From: Chara braunii
Taxonomy: Eukaryota; Streptophyta; Charophyceae; Charales; Characeae
Length of the DNA: 50,224 bases
Direction of reading: 5' to 3'
Assembly: GCA_003427395.1 (NCBI GenBank)
Contig: BFEA01000056.1
Coordinates: 3,949,325-3,999,548, forward strand
Part shown: positions 1 to 10,670 of the stretch, one piece after another
Numbering within the stretch: the first letter of the stretch is position 1
Layout: each line of letters starts with the position of its first letter
Position numbers and translations under genes: made by a program
Notes under the pieces: model-generated
What the model saw: the letters and a program-made list of their open reading frames with translations, nothing else
What the model was told of the DNA's origin: nothing
Databases searched by the model: none

Positions 1-62
<62 letters not shown>
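1..62. repeat. (TC)n(AC)n microsatellite
   Basis: Eleven TC dinucleotides run directly into about twenty AC dinucleotides. Compound simple repeat at the window edge. Confidence 0.97.
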
Positions 63-67
<5 letters not shown>

Positions 68-1339
68 TATATTCTCCTGTCTATTGATGGGGAGCGCCAC
101 CTATTGGAAACTGGGTCCAGCATCCCATGAACATCGTCAATGAAGCACTAACCGGGACCGCACACGCACTCTCTTCGAGTTATATATAATGAACATGACA
201 AAACATACATATAGCATAATCACTACCTTACCCTTCCCGAACCACATAAACAAACGAACTACGGGTTGCGCACCCGTGCCCTCATGGTAAGTCAATTGAT
301 GAGGGTCCGGCATGGATTGGGTATTGGGCAAAGTAGGATCCTGCCCTCAATACTGGTAGGGTGATGGTCCTAAGTGCTGGTCACACTGAGGTAGGATAGT
401 GGGGACAAAGGGGTGTGTTGGGAGCATTAATGTGGGGATGGGTACGGCAGGTGGCCTGTCCTGTCAGGACAACCATTGGTTGCCGCTACCAGCAATCACC
501 GAGGGTCTGGTCCTTGGCCTCTACAACACCCTGGGCTTTAAAAAAAAAAAAAAAAAGGATCCTCACCTTGTGCAAACACCGAGACGCTTCGTTGGGACTC
601 TTGGCTTTTTTGGGTTCGTAGGTAGGTACCAAGAGGGTGTTTCGGAGGATAGTCAGTTTTTTCATCTGTGCCAGGTAATTGACCCCTGAGGAGGACTGGC
701 AGGCGATCGGTCCAAATGCGGCGCCGGGTTGCGTCGCCGTGCATCGTTGTCTTGTACGAGTATATTTTTTTCGAAGCAACGCACAACCTGTGTTCGGATT
801 TTGTCGAGTTATTGCCTTCTTCTTGTCCCCGCCTGTGCCTGTCCTACGTTGTCATGCTTGCATGTTGTCGTGTTATCAACGAATGGACGTTCTAACTTGC
901 AGGCGAGGGCAGGTCAGGCGTCCGTAATTGCGAAGGGCGTGACGATCATACCCTTTTGTTTTCCTGGCTTACCGTGTGGCCCCTCGTGACCACGGAGGAG
1001 CAGACAAGTTCTCACCCTATTGGCAGACTGGTTCGAACTTCGCTTCACCATTTCGACTAACAAATGTTGCCACTAGTAAGAAATGTTGCGACACTCGTAC
1101 AAGAACCACTTCTTGCCCCCTATATTATCACGATACCAAAACAGATACTGGTGCAGGGGGTTCTCGTAGTGTGGGTGGCATGTTGTCGCCTTAGTACAGA
1201 CTTATCGAGGTATCGGAACGGACTCCAGGCACAGGTCCAGGGTCGGAAGTAGTGTGGTTGGCGTACTGTCACCCTAGTACTGGCTAAGGTCCTACAAGGG
1301 AGTGGCGGATCTTCAACTCTCGGTCTTATACTACAACTG
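63..1339. other. Intergenic, no gene recognised
   Basis: Short open frames occur on both strands (up to about 97 codons), but none resembles a known family and they overlap one another. An A16 run lies at 541-556. I see no splice-bounded exon with coding character. Confidence 0.5.
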
Positions 1340-1490
1340 GCCTAGTAATTAGGCTATCACTTGGGATATCAACTCATCTATCAACTAGGACATCGACTTA
1401 CCTATCAACTAGGGGAATCGATCCCCCTATCGACTAGGCTATCAATTAGGCTATCTACTAGGCTATCAACTAGGTTGTCAATTGCGCTAG
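1340..1490. repeat. Degenerate ~12-bp tandem repeat
   Basis: Repeated variants of CTAGGCTATCAA (also CTATCAACTAGG, CTATCTACTAGG) follow one another about a dozen times. A diverged minisatellite. Confidence 0.8.
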
Positions 1491-1837
1491 ATGAGAGTCA
1501 TTGTGCACCCTCATAAAGACCTGTTGTAGCATTTTCATACCTACCATCCGAAGTCCCCATGCAATCGGGCTTGCATGACGTATGCTTTAACCGGGGCTGA
1601 GCAGGGGGTACAGGTCTCTGCTTAGCCCGGGTGCCTACAACCGTTGTCTGGTCAGGTCACACCGCCAAGATGGTGATGGGCGATCATCCTAGGTGGTTAA
1701 ACCACCAATAATTTGTGAAAACGTACGGAGCACTACAAAAGCGTCCAAATTGATTTGACTATAAATGTTTCTACTCTATTATCTCTGTGGCCGATAGCTG
1801 GGCTAAGTACTGGTGGTTTAGCACTAATGTAGAACAA

Positions 1838-1861
1838 GGGGGGGGGGGGGGGGGGGGGGGG
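1838..1861. repeat. Poly(G) run
   Basis: Twenty-four consecutive G. Homopolymers of this length are prone to length errors in short-read assemblies. Confidence 0.95.
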
Positions 1862-2064
1862 AGGGCAAAAGGATTAGAGGAAGGGAGGATAGGGTCTTCA
1901 TAGGGGTTCATCTGGACAATCGAGTGCGCGAGTACTGTGAGTGACTGTCATTTGTCTACCATCCCACCTCTACAGCAACTTGGGCTTCAAATTCAAAGAA
2001 TCTGAAAAAAAAACACACTTTAAGATAGGGGTTTTACTTATTGACTGGGTCAGCAAAAGGTTAG

Positions 2065-2830
2065 GCATATCTTTAAGGTGAGTGATCTAGTGCTATGTTT
2101 TGCCTTAGTTAATTTCATAAGGGTCGGACATTGCCTTTTGAACAAGTGGTCTAGTTGCTTGTTTTTTACTTGTACGGTTGATCTTTAGAGATTGGATATG
2201 TTTATAAGTTAAGTGGTAGAACCGAATGATTATTTGGGAGGTTTCTAAATGGGTTGGTACATGTCTTTAAGCCGAGTGGCCTAGACTCCTTAACTTTTAT
2301 TGCTTTCTGAAAAGGGTTTGATATTATCTTTAAGTTTAGTGATTACACTCATTGTTTTGTTTTGAAAAAAATTCAAGCAGAAATTTATACATTATATCTA
2401 AAATGAGTTGTCTAGTTGAATCCGCGAACTTAAAAAAATTGAACTTGAGTATAAATTTGATAAGTTTTTCTATATATTTATATATATACAACAATTAAAT
2501 TAGACGTAGTCTCTAAGATGAGCGGTTTATCTATAAGCCAAATCATCAGATAAATAAAAAAAAGTATAAAGCTAAAAATATAAAATTGAGGGTAACGAAA
2601 CAGACTGAATATCGTCTCTAAGTCAGATGATTCAGTCATATGTCCCTTATAACACAAGTGGATAACAAGCAATAAATTTTCACTATTAAACACACTAAGG
2701 TTGACTAAACTGGATCTTTAAGCTGAGTGGTTTAGTCGCACGCCTAAAAAAAGGAAAAAGTTGTTGTGCCATACATTTGTATAAAATTAAGGTAAGTTGG
2801 ACATGCCTCTAAGTTGAGTGGTCTAGCCTT
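2065..2830. repeat. Old tandem array with a TTTAAG..GAGTGGTCTAG core
   Basis: About ten diverged copies of a core like TCTTTAAGNTGAGTGGTCTAGT recur, starting near 2069, 2140, 2200, 2264, 2330, 2395, 2508, 2610, 2712 and 2803. Spacing is about 65 bp in the first half and 90-110 bp in the second. It looks like a decayed satellite. No coding capacity is evident. Confidence 0.65.
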
Positions 2831-3189
2831 ATTTTGTATGTAAGGAGAGACAAGAGGGTTAATAATATGAGAGACAAACGAACTACATATTTGAGAAATA
2901 AGTCGTGGGTTAACGAGAGATGTTATTTGTAGTCGCCTGCTATTTAAGGGCACTCGCTTGAGGCGTGTTTTCGATAGCTAGTCACTTAGACGCTCGCCAA
3001 GTGTTGAAACGATAAACAAAGTAATGATAATTGGGTGGAGACTTGACACAAAACAGATTGACCTTATTTTGAAATTGAACTAGTTGTAGCCTTTATACAT
3101 GGAGGTTACCCTTAGATCTAATGACTAAATTACTTGTCATAAATTAGGCCCAATAATAGTTTTTTCGTTAAAAAAGTTAACATAGTTAA

Positions 3190-3790
3190 AATTTTAGAAA
3201 TTCATTTTTATAGGCGAAGTGTTGTCGAAACTCTTACTAATTCAAAGAGTTCGTCAAATTTGATCGTTGTAAAGTTAGGTTGAAGTCAGATTCCGTAGTC
3301 GATTTCGTAAAAATATTGAAAGTTCATTTTCTTAGTGAAAGTGTTAGCGAAATATTTACTAAACCAGAAAGTTAGACAAAACATACCTTTGATGTACTGT
3401 AACTTTCGTATTTAACTTAGTAAAGATTTAGGAACGCACTTTCATAAAGGAAATGCTGTCAAAATTCTTACTAGTTTAAAAAGTTAGTCAAAGTTTTTTT
3501 TACAAAGTTAAATTTTGTTATAACTCCATCTTCAACTTAGTGAAATTTTAAAATTTTAGTTTTTTATAGAAATATTGCCGAATTTTTTGTTAATTCATAG
3601 ATCTATACGAAATTATATTTGTAAAAATCAGGAAGCATTTTGATATTTTATATCTAGCTCAATATAAATTTTTAGAGTTCACTTTGCTACAGGAAATGTT
3701 GCCAAAATTTCAGAAAATTTAAAGAGTTTATTAAAATATTAGGTTGAAAAAATTTTGACAATCTACCGTAACTCTAGAAAGTGCTATCAA
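3190..3790. repeat. Old ~118-bp tandem array, AT-rich
   Basis: Five diverged units share a core of the form TTCANTTT..AGGAAATGTTGNCAAAATTCTTACTA..AAAGAGTT..TCAAA, near 3205, 3328, 3436, 3560 and 3682. The period is about 108-124 bp. It differs from the array just before it. Confidence 0.65.
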
Positions 3791-3799
3791 AAAATTCAC

Positions 3800-5437
3800 C
3801 AAACCCTGGTGTCGATCAGAGGGAGATAGAAAGAGAGTTAGAGGAGGATTCGTGTGTAATATAAAATGTTTCCTCCGTACGTATTGAGTATAACAATCAT
3901 TTTTTTAAGTTGTCATGTGACATATGCCATCTTTCGAGTGAGGAGTTAGTTAGTTTCAGGTTCATCCGTCAAGGATTGTCGCCTTCTATTATCATTTGAT
4001 ATAGTTTGGTTTGTGACTTAACTTTGCATATTTTTGCACCTCATACCTGAAACCTTAAACCTCTAGGGATTAACGAGTGATCGTTGAGGTTTTGCCCGAT
4101 TTTGTGAAAAATTTTGCCTAAAGGTTTAAATGATTCCCTGCGAGAGGAAGGAAATAACCAGGTTTGAAGTGTTTTGACGCGGGACGTGGGGTATGAGGAA
4201 TGGTTAAGTTGGCCACGTCAAGGCGTGGTATGTGATCGTTGAAATTATGTGGGTGCAAATATGTGTGGAAGCGTTGAATTCGAGTCGTGATATTTTATTT
4301 CATTTGTGTGCTGATGGACAAGCTACACGAATAACTATGAGAGTGATTACCGGGCCTGATGTCACTCAACCCTCTTCTGCCACTGACATTCACTCACTTT
4401 GTTTGCCCATGTTGTAATTCGTTTCTCACATATGATGTAAGTTATGGATTTTAGCGCAGAACTACTTTAGTTGAGTGTATGCGCACGTTGAGCGGTGATC
4501 TAGTTTCCACAACGACCTGCACGTATATGCATGGGCAACAACTGATTTTTTCCTGTTCAAAATTGTTTGGTGGATGTGAATGTTACAGATAAGAAGGTCC
4601 GGGTATCGCAAATCGCAGCACACGACTTGTTAGTAGAGCAACTCCTACCACTCTTCTGCACAGGGTGCAAAAAATGGTAGAACTCTCAACCACATCTTCG
4701 ATTGTCTAGTATCACATGAATAACCCCTCAAGAAGCATGTCGGCCGACACTTGAGGATCAAATGCGACCCGTGAAATCATTGAAAGTTGTGTGGTAATAG
4801 ATAACACATAGTATGCAGTCATGTTGAGTGCTTATGCTCTTACACATGATAACTTTTATGATGAAACTAGCGTCGTTGTGCTACTTATGATAAGTTTCGG
4901 AAGTGAAGCTTGACTGTCAAACACCGAAATAGTTAGGAGACAAATAGAAAAAATGTACTAGGCACGAGTTCTATATGAAAGGAAGATTTATGAGAAAAAG
5001 TATTTAGTGGTTAGACTGGTCGTTCAAGTCGACCGACATAGAGTCATGCTTGGGAAATTATTGCCCCAAGCGTCAATTCACGTTTGGGAGATCAACGCCT
5101 CAAACATCATTTCGCGCATGGGTTCGATTCGGGCGTTAGTCACCCCCACCCTCTATATTTTGGCGAACGAGAAACATCATCGGCTGACCGACCTCTACGA
5201 TTTCATATACAAACTTTTACACGTGGACTAGTAACTCAACGGAGATACATCCACCCAAGCGATGGTAATAATGTCTAAGGGTGGAGGTACCTTGTATCTT
5301 GTGAGGTCTTATCCTGTCGTAGAAACTCGTGAGAGATGTAGCTGACGCACTCAGGCAGAGAGACATGTTTTTTAACGCTTTCTTTATCGAACGCCAAAAT
5401 CCTGCTTGATGAGGCTGAGAGGGTTCCCATACAAAAC
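3800..5437. other. Intergenic, no gene recognised
   Basis: AT-rich to about 4.1 kb, more balanced afterwards. The longest frames (74 codons at 5007-5231 plus strand; 61 codons at 4232-4417) match nothing I recognise and lack convincing exon borders. Confidence 0.45.
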
Positions 5438-5473
5438 CTGTCTCTTATACACATCTAGATGTGTATAAGAGAC

Positions 5474-5475
<2 letters not shown>
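5438..5475. other. Nextera mate-pair junction adapter (assembly contaminant)
   Basis: CTGTCTCTTATACACATCT is followed at once by its reverse complement AGATGTGTATAAGAGACAG. This 38-bp palindrome is the two Tn5 mosaic ends of the Illumina Nextera mate-pair circularisation junction. It is library sequence, not genome. It sits at the left edge of a (GA)n run, so the join here may be false. Confidence 0.97.

Positions 5476-5511
<36 letters not shown>
5476..5511. repeat. (GA)n microsatellite
   Basis: Eighteen GA dinucleotides directly after the adapter. The same adapter plus (GA)n arrangement recurs near 39.6 kb. Confidence 0.95.
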
Positions 5512-5513
<2 letters not shown>

Positions 5514-5815
5514 TAACCATCACAGCTAGGTCGGGTATATTACCACGGGGCCATCATCAAGTAATCAAGCAAGGAAGCACGTGAGCAAATACACAGAGAC
5601 CTGTGATAGGTGAAACGGAGAAACCCCCATGGAGTGCATACTCGCACTAGTTCCCGCTACTTACGTGAGGTGACGTGACCATAACTCCACTCCACTTCCA
5701 ATCCAATTCCGATCCCGATCCATCCCAACCCAGTCCAATTCTAACCCAACCCAACCGAATCAGATCCACTCAAAACTGAAGAAAAACTAATCATTGGTGG
5801 TAGTCCCACAATCAA

Positions 5816-6424
5816 TCAATCGAGTATTTTGTTTGCGGCCTGGGTGATGGCGTCCAGTTCCTCTTGCTCCACCGGGACCCCGTCCAACTTCTTGAGTCTG
5901 GGTATCCTCTTTAGCACTTCCAACCGCCACGTGCTTCCAATGACCTGCGGATTTTCCGCTTTGAATTTGTCGTATAGCGGGTTGCCAATCAACAACAGCT
6001 CATCTATTTGTGGAAGCTGCGCCAGTCTCTCGATTTCCGCCCAGGAGTCGATCTTGTTGTTGGATATGTACAGCACTCGAAGATTCTCAAGTTTTTCGAT
6101 ATTGGTCAGCTTTTCAATGAGATTATAAGAGATCCACAACTCTTCCAAGGTTGCTGCCACCCCATCGAGGTTTTCGATCTTCTTGATCTGATTTCTAGAT
6201 AAGGATAAGACCTTCAGATTCTCCAATCCCGACAAACCTGCGATCTTGTCGATGTTGTTGGTCGACAGAGACAGTTGGGTGCACATTTTTAGTGACGACA
6301 AATTATTATCCATCTTCTCAATAGGCGGAATCTGTCCGTACAGCAGCACCCTCTCCGCTTCCGCGGCCTTGATCTTCTCCGCCTCCTCAAACATTCGGAT
6401 CGCGTCTTTCACCGTCGTTGGCAT
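5816..6424 (-). CDS. DNAL1: Axonemal dynein light chain 1 (LC1), leucine-rich repeat protein
   Basis: The 202-residue protein matches the LC1/DNAL1 family along its length. In that family LC1 binds the motor domain of an outer-arm dynein heavy chain and regulates ciliary beating. Residues 1-40 form the typical N-terminal segment (TTVKDAIR near the start, then QIPPIEKMD). SDS22-type leucine-rich repeats follow near residues 51-61, 70-83, 93-106, 115-128 and 140-153, with hallmark strings LSLSTNNI, NLDGVAATLEELWISYN and LRVLYISNNKI. The end carries LLLIGNPLYDKFK and RIPRLKKLDGVPV, the usual C-terminal cap. Length is close to the family norm of about 190-200 aa. The ATG is placed where relatives start. 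There is no intron; whether it is a retrocopy cannot be told, since no poly(A) tail or flanking repeat is seen. It implies flagellated cells, such as sperm, in this organism. Confidence 0.95.
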   Translation of the reverse strand: MPTTVKDAIRMFEEAEKIKAAEAERVLLYGQIPPIEKMDNNLSSLKMCTQLSLSTNNIDKIAGLSGLENLKVLSLSRNQIKKIENLDGVAATLEELWISYNLIEKLTNIEKLENLRVLYISNNKIDSWAEIERLAQLPQIDELLLIGNPLYDKFKAENPQVIGSTWRLEVLKRIPRLKKLDGVPVEQEELDAITQAANKILD

Positions 6425-6568
6425 GATTGCTAATCTTTAATCTTATCCACTTCGATTCGTTATCTTTGGGCTTTATCTGGCGTCGTGGGCTGGATAAAGA
6501 TTCTTATCGGATTCGATCCTTAATTGGCTTTAGATCTATCTTATCCACTTTTTTTTTTCTTTTAATCC

Positions 6569-6630
6569 GTAGCCGTCCAGACTCGCAATTGTGGTCACAC
6601 ACCCTTTTCAGTGACGACAACGTATCTTGT
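6569..6630 (-). pseudogene. Short fragment resembling DNAL1 coding sequence
   Basis: The block ending CAGTGACGACAACGTAT resembles the DNAL1 coding strand near 6268-6310 (AGTGACGACAAATTATT), including the preceding CAATTG/CAGTTG and GTGCACA/GTCACAC sections. It is too short and diverged to encode anything. A longer copy of the same part lies at 7181-7290. Confidence 0.45.
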
Positions 6631-6761
6631 TAATCTTATCCACTACTTCGATCTTTATTTGGCTTTGAGATCTTATACGCGTCTTTATACTAAATCTTAT
6701 CTGTTTTTCAGATCGTCAAGACAAAATAACATCGAAGTAGTGGATAAAAAGATCTAATCCA

Positions 6762-6965
6762 GTACTGCTCCTCTTCCCGCGCTTCTGCTACTCTTCCCGC
6801 GCTTTCTACTACTCTTCCCGCGCTTTTCCCGCGCTTCTGCTACTCTTCCCCCGCGCTTCTGCTACTCTTCCCCCGCGCTTCTGCTACTCTTCCCGCGCTT
6901 CTGCTACTCTTCCCGCGCTTCTGCTACTCTTCCCGCGCTTCTGCTACTCTTCCCGAGCGTCTGCT
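6762..6965. repeat. 20-bp minisatellite (CTTCTGCTACTCTTCCCGCG)n
   Basis: About ten near-identical units of CTTCTGCTACTCTTCCCGCG with small length changes. The same unit forms a second array at 7435-7635, with DNAL1-like sequence between the two. Confidence 0.9.
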
Positions 6966-7180
6966 CCGGTTTTATCGATAAAGAAGTGGATAAGATGTAC
7001 AAGCCACATAAGATCGAAGTAGCGGATAAGATAAAGAAGTTCAGATCTTATCCACTTCTTTCATCTGGTTTTCAGATCTTATGGATAAAGAAATGGATAA
7101 GATCTCAACGCCAAATAAGATCGACGTGGTGGATATAAGATAAAAGATTGGATCTTATCCACTTCTTTTATTTGTGCAGC

Positions 7181-7290
7181 CGTCAGGACACGCAATTGCG
7201 TGCACAGCTCTTTCGGTGACGACAACGTATATTATCTATCCATCCGTCTTCTTCTCAATGGGCAGTCTGTCCGTACAGCAGCATCGGTTT
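7181..7290 (-). pseudogene. Partial duplicate of the DNAL1 5' coding region
   Basis: On the minus strand this block aligns to DNAL1 codons of roughly residues 26-60. The match includes TCTCAATRGGC, CTGTCCGTACAGCAGCA and GTGACGACAA in the same order as in the gene at 6240-6345. The copy has several indels and stops and cannot be translated through. It lies in the same orientation about 0.9 kb upstream of the intact gene, so it is a broken tandem duplicate rather than part of the gene. Confidence 0.65.
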
Positions 7291-7434
7291 CGCCGGGACC
7301 CGGACAGCAACAGTCAAACGAACACACCTTGCCCACCCTCAGGAGGGTGACGACAACGCTTTTCCATCAATCCCATTATCCATCCATCATATTACTTATT
7401 CATCGCATTGGATGCTGCTACTATAGGTTCTCTC

Positions 7435-7635
7435 CTCCCGCGCTTCTGCTACTCTTCCCGCGCTTCTGCTACTCTTCCCGCGCTTCTGCTACTCTTCCCG
7501 CGCTTTTGCTACTCCCCCCAAGCTTCTGCTACTTTTCCCGCGCTTCTGCTACTCTTCCCAACGCTTCTGCTCCTCTTCCCAACGCTTCTGCTCCTCTTCC
7601 CGCGCTTCTGCTCCTCTTCCCGCGCTTCTGCTCCT
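7435..7635. repeat. Second 20-bp minisatellite array
   Basis: Same CGCGCTTCTGCTACTCTTCC unit as at 6.8 kb, with variants such as AACGCTTCTGCTCCTCTTCC in the second half. Long frames across it (up to 146 codons) only read the repeat. Confidence 0.9.
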
Positions 7636-7639
7636 CTTG

Positions 7640-8640
7640 ACGCTCTAATCGACAAGTGTATGTAGTCGTTTCGTATGGTTTTGCGAGTTTCTGCTGTTAC
7701 CCTTCGATCTTCCACGTCTTTCCGTCTACATTCATTCATCTGCCCCTGGCCTTCTTCTGTGCGTGATATCCTCTCCACGTCTACATATGCGTCTGCATTC
7801 CGCCGTTTTCACGTCTACATTCGTCCTCTGCATTCCACCGCTCTTTCTGATTGTCTGGATGATGACGCTACTTCGCAACTTCACGAACGTGACGTTTGTT
7901 CTACTTCTGATGTTGTCATCAACAATGATGATGATGAATGATGATGACCACAATGACGATGATGACTGCAACGATGCCGAACCTTGCGATCCAGGATCTC
8001 TCGACCTTATTCGTGTCGTCGTCATTGATTGGTCATCCCCTTACGTCCCGCTACAATGACTACTGTAATTTCCCGCCTTTTTATCCCCCCCCCCCCCCCT
8101 CTTTGCAGCTATTTTTGGTCCCCTCCCTCCCCCCCCGCTTGGAGCTATTGCCACCAGACAGGCGGGGCAACAGATAGTGGAATAGATTGATTGATTGATC
8201 GATTGATTGATTGATTGATTGGTTAACTCACAGACTGCTGCAATCACGAAAGTGGAAGTCGATTGGATTGAACCGAGAGATTTTTGCGTGCATGGGCTCG
8301 TCGTGGGCTCGATCCTTCGTCCTACTCCTCAACAACAGTGCCTTTTTCCGCCCTGACACACAGAGAAATGCGACCGCTGGGAAAGAGGAGGGAGAAGGAA
8401 GGGAGAAGAGGACCTGAAACTCCAGTCCACGCTTAGCGCGAGTAATTGCTTCCCCAACTCCGTCGGTCTTAGGGCGTACTCGCCGTAGAGACTTTTTCGA
8501 CCGCGCTCTGGACGTGATTACAGTCAGTTGCATCCTGGCCTGACCGTAATTTCGCTCAGATACATACACAAAACTGCTAGTTTAGTAGTTTTTGAGTATG
8601 ACCGTACTTTATGGGGAACGACCAGTTCACGCCGCCCTGG
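7640..8640. other. Low-complexity intergenic stretch
   Basis: Contains a GAT-rich patch (7924-7975), two poly(C) runs near 8085-8135 and a (GATT)n run at 8183-8221. Overlapping open frames on both strands show no recognisable domain. Confidence 0.5.
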
Positions 8641-8644
8641 ACAT

Positions 8645-8850
8645 AAGGATATAAGAGCGCAAAAGCGAAAAAAAAACAGAAAGAAAACAAGAAACAAAGA
8701 AGAAGAAAAAAAATTTTCGTTTTTTTTAATCTTGTTCCTTACAAGACTCCCCTTGTTCAGAACCTCTTGCGTACAAGGCCGCCCACGTGGATGTAGGTTG
8801 AGCGGCGCGGCTGCCCCTACCCCCGTGTGTCAGTCATATCGACCCACTTG
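8645..8850 (+). repeat. Dispersed repeat R, copy 1
   Basis: Begins with AAGAGCGCAAAAGCG and an A-rich stretch. It continues with GTTCAGAACCTCTTGCGTAC, then AAGGCCGCCCACGTGGATG, and ends near CCCCGTGTGTCA. Two shorter relatives follow at 9412-9535 and 9925-10086. Function unknown. Confidence 0.75.
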
Positions 8851-9411
8851 CACACACCCAAAAGGCAAAGAGGCAAAGAAACGAGGAAGGGAACAGCCAA
8901 ATCGAACAAAACAGGCGACAACAAGATCCTAGATGACAAGTCCCACATGTAAGCACCTCCCCCATCTTCATAGACCAAACGACGGGACAAGACCAACCAG
9001 GATATCAAACCACTTTCTCTCTCTTGCCTGCAGAAAAAGAAATCCCAAATACATATCTATATATCTATATGAATATATATCGTCATATATACAGCAGATG
9101 ACCTTATTCGTCCTCAAGATATTGGTATATTCCTATTCCTAAGCCATTCATGCTCGCCAGCGTCGGCGTCATATACGCTGGTCTAAACTGAATAGTGGAA
9201 TACCATCAACATTAATTTTTTTAAAAACCAAAAAAGACTCCCAGATGACGATTCCCACCTAAAAGCACCGCCTAGAGCCTTCAACAGGCCGAACAACGGG
9301 ATACAACCAACTACTAGTAGGATGCCACAGAGGTTAAAAAACCGTCCCCCCCCCCCAAAAAAAAAAAAAAAAGAACCCGGATATATATATAAATTTGTGA
9401 CGATATATATA

Positions 9412-9535
9412 TATCGTCACATGATATCAGAGCGCCGAAGCGAAAAACGAAGAAAACAAGGAAAACAAGAAAAACTTAAATCGTTTTTAATCTTCTTCCT
9501 TACAACTCCCCCGGTTCAGAACCTCTTGCGTACAT
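9412..9535 (+). repeat. Dispersed repeat R, copy 2 (truncated)
   Basis: Shares AGAGCGC..AAGCG, the A-rich tract, a TTTTTAATCTTNTTCCTTAC block and GTTCAGAACCTCTTGCGTAC with copy 1. It then switches into the ribozyme-bearing repeat. A perfect palindrome GTGACGA(TA)nTCGTCAC lies just before it (about 9398-9421). Confidence 0.7.
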
Positions 9536-9537
9536 AT

Positions 9538-9910
9538 GTTATATATCGTCATATAGTATATGTACATATCGCCAAACAGCACTGCCGGGTAAACCGTTGT
9601 CTGCAGGAAGATGAAAAGGATGGTGGCTGTGGCTTTCGTCGGAGTTTCACTGACTGCCTCATCAATCAGTAGAGGCTGAACCCTCAAAAACAGTCTGCAG
9701 AATCCCCTAACTGATTACACTAAGTGATAATCCAATTTAACCCCGGCTGTGGTTAAGCATCAACGACTGCCCGACAACTGATACCCTGAGGTGGGCACCA
9801 ACCACTGCCCTCAAGGTACCTGTGGCAAAAGTCAAAGCAGACTATCACTCACCCACACCAGATGGAAAACTCTACAGACTGTCGGTTCACACCCTATCAC
9901 AAGCAAGATA
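9538..9910 (-). mobile_element. Ribozyme-bearing repeat family, copy near 9.7 kb
   Basis: The reverse complement of this stretch matches 48555-48876 in order. Shared blocks include GGTGTGAAC..CAGTCTGTAGAG, CTCCATCTGGTGTGGGTGA-like sequence, GGTACCTTGAGGGCAGTGGTT, TCAGTTGTCGGGCAGTC, a hammerhead-like module and the tail ACGGTTTACCCGGCAG. Apparent peptides in the two copies are similar only because the DNA is similar. I read it as a non-autonomous retroelement copy. The homology is seen; the mechanism is inferred. Confidence 0.65.
9628..9695 (-). ncRNA. Degenerate hammerhead ribozyme motif
   Basis: On the minus strand stem I (GAGG, loop GTTCAG, CCTC) is followed by a TGATGA core with an insertion. 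Then come GTCAG, loop TGAAACT, CCGAC and GAAA. Stem II has mismatches, and the expected GTC before stem I is changed. It is probably inactive. It aligns with the better copies at 15205-15255 and 48797-48846. Confidence 0.5.
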
Positions 9911-9924
9911 TATATATTGTCACA

Positions 9925-10086
9925 TTGTGAATCAGAGCGCAAAAAAGGGAAAAGAAAAAAGGAAAAGGAAAAAAGGGGAAGGGGAAGGAGGTAAGGAAAG
10001 CTCCACCTGTTCATAACCTCTTACGTACAAGGCCAGCCACGTGGATGACAGGTTGAGCGCTGGCTGCCCCCATCCCCGTGTGTCAC
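9925..10086 (+). repeat. Dispersed repeat R, copy 3
   Basis: AATCAGAGCGCAAAAAAGG, an A/G-rich tract, GTTCATAACCTCTTACGTAC, AAGGCCAGCCACGTGGATGA and an end at CCCCGTGTGTCAC all match copy 1. A single N at 10090 lies in the G run immediately after it. Confidence 0.7.
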
Positions 10087-10109
10087 AAGNGGGGGGGAAT
10101 CCCACAAAA

Positions 10110-10660
10110 AAAACTATGTTATTGAACCACTACCATCTCCGAGCCTGTTTTTGCCGACCCTGAGTTTCACCTCGCACCGAGTTTTGTCGAGCCTGGGTCC
10201 CATTGTATTATCTTTTGCGATACTCGTTAAAAAAGAAAAAGGAAGAAAAACAAAAACGTATATAGAACATTGGGTACACGTTGTCGAGCGCATCGGTCCG
10301 ACACCGCACCAGGGTAGTGCGGAACCCTCCCGGCCGCGTCACCCAGGAGTTGGTTTAAATCCTTCGTCGCAAAACATTAATGGAGCTTCCGCAAGCCGCT
10401 CCGGCCGAGTGCGCCAGCCATACCTCCCGCGAGCCCCTACGACAGGATAGGGCCTACGCGAGGCATGACTTACCTCCACCTTACGGGAGTTGTCACCTCC
10501 CTTGATGGCCTCTCCGCTCGCGTCTCATGGGCCTCTCGTAGTGGAACTCCCACACTCACTCCCCCCTCTATCGGCGTCAGCTAATGCTAGCGCTCTTCTA
10601 CCGAGCGACCAGCCGTGGCTGGCGTTGCAAGCTAGTACGACCAACAATCAATGAGAAAAA
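10110..10660. other. GC-rich stretch, no gene recognised
   Basis: GC content rises clearly above the surroundings. A 99-codon plus-strand frame (10151-10450) shows no known motif. No rRNA or tRNA signature was recognised. Confidence 0.45.
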
Positions 10661-10670
10661 AAAAAAAAGA

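Larger units (their letters stand above)
6435..7170. repeat. Direct and inverted GATCTTATCCACTTC motifs upstream of DNAL1
   Basis: The motif GATCTTATCCACTTC, or its complement GAAGTGGATAAGATC, occurs about ten times in both orientations (for example near 6440, 6540, 6632, 6733, 6985, 7049, 7092 and 7150). The pairs could form hairpins. It interleaves with the 20-bp minisatellite and with DNAL1-like fragments in the 5' flank of DNAL1. Whether it has any promoter role is unknown. Confidence 0.65.
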
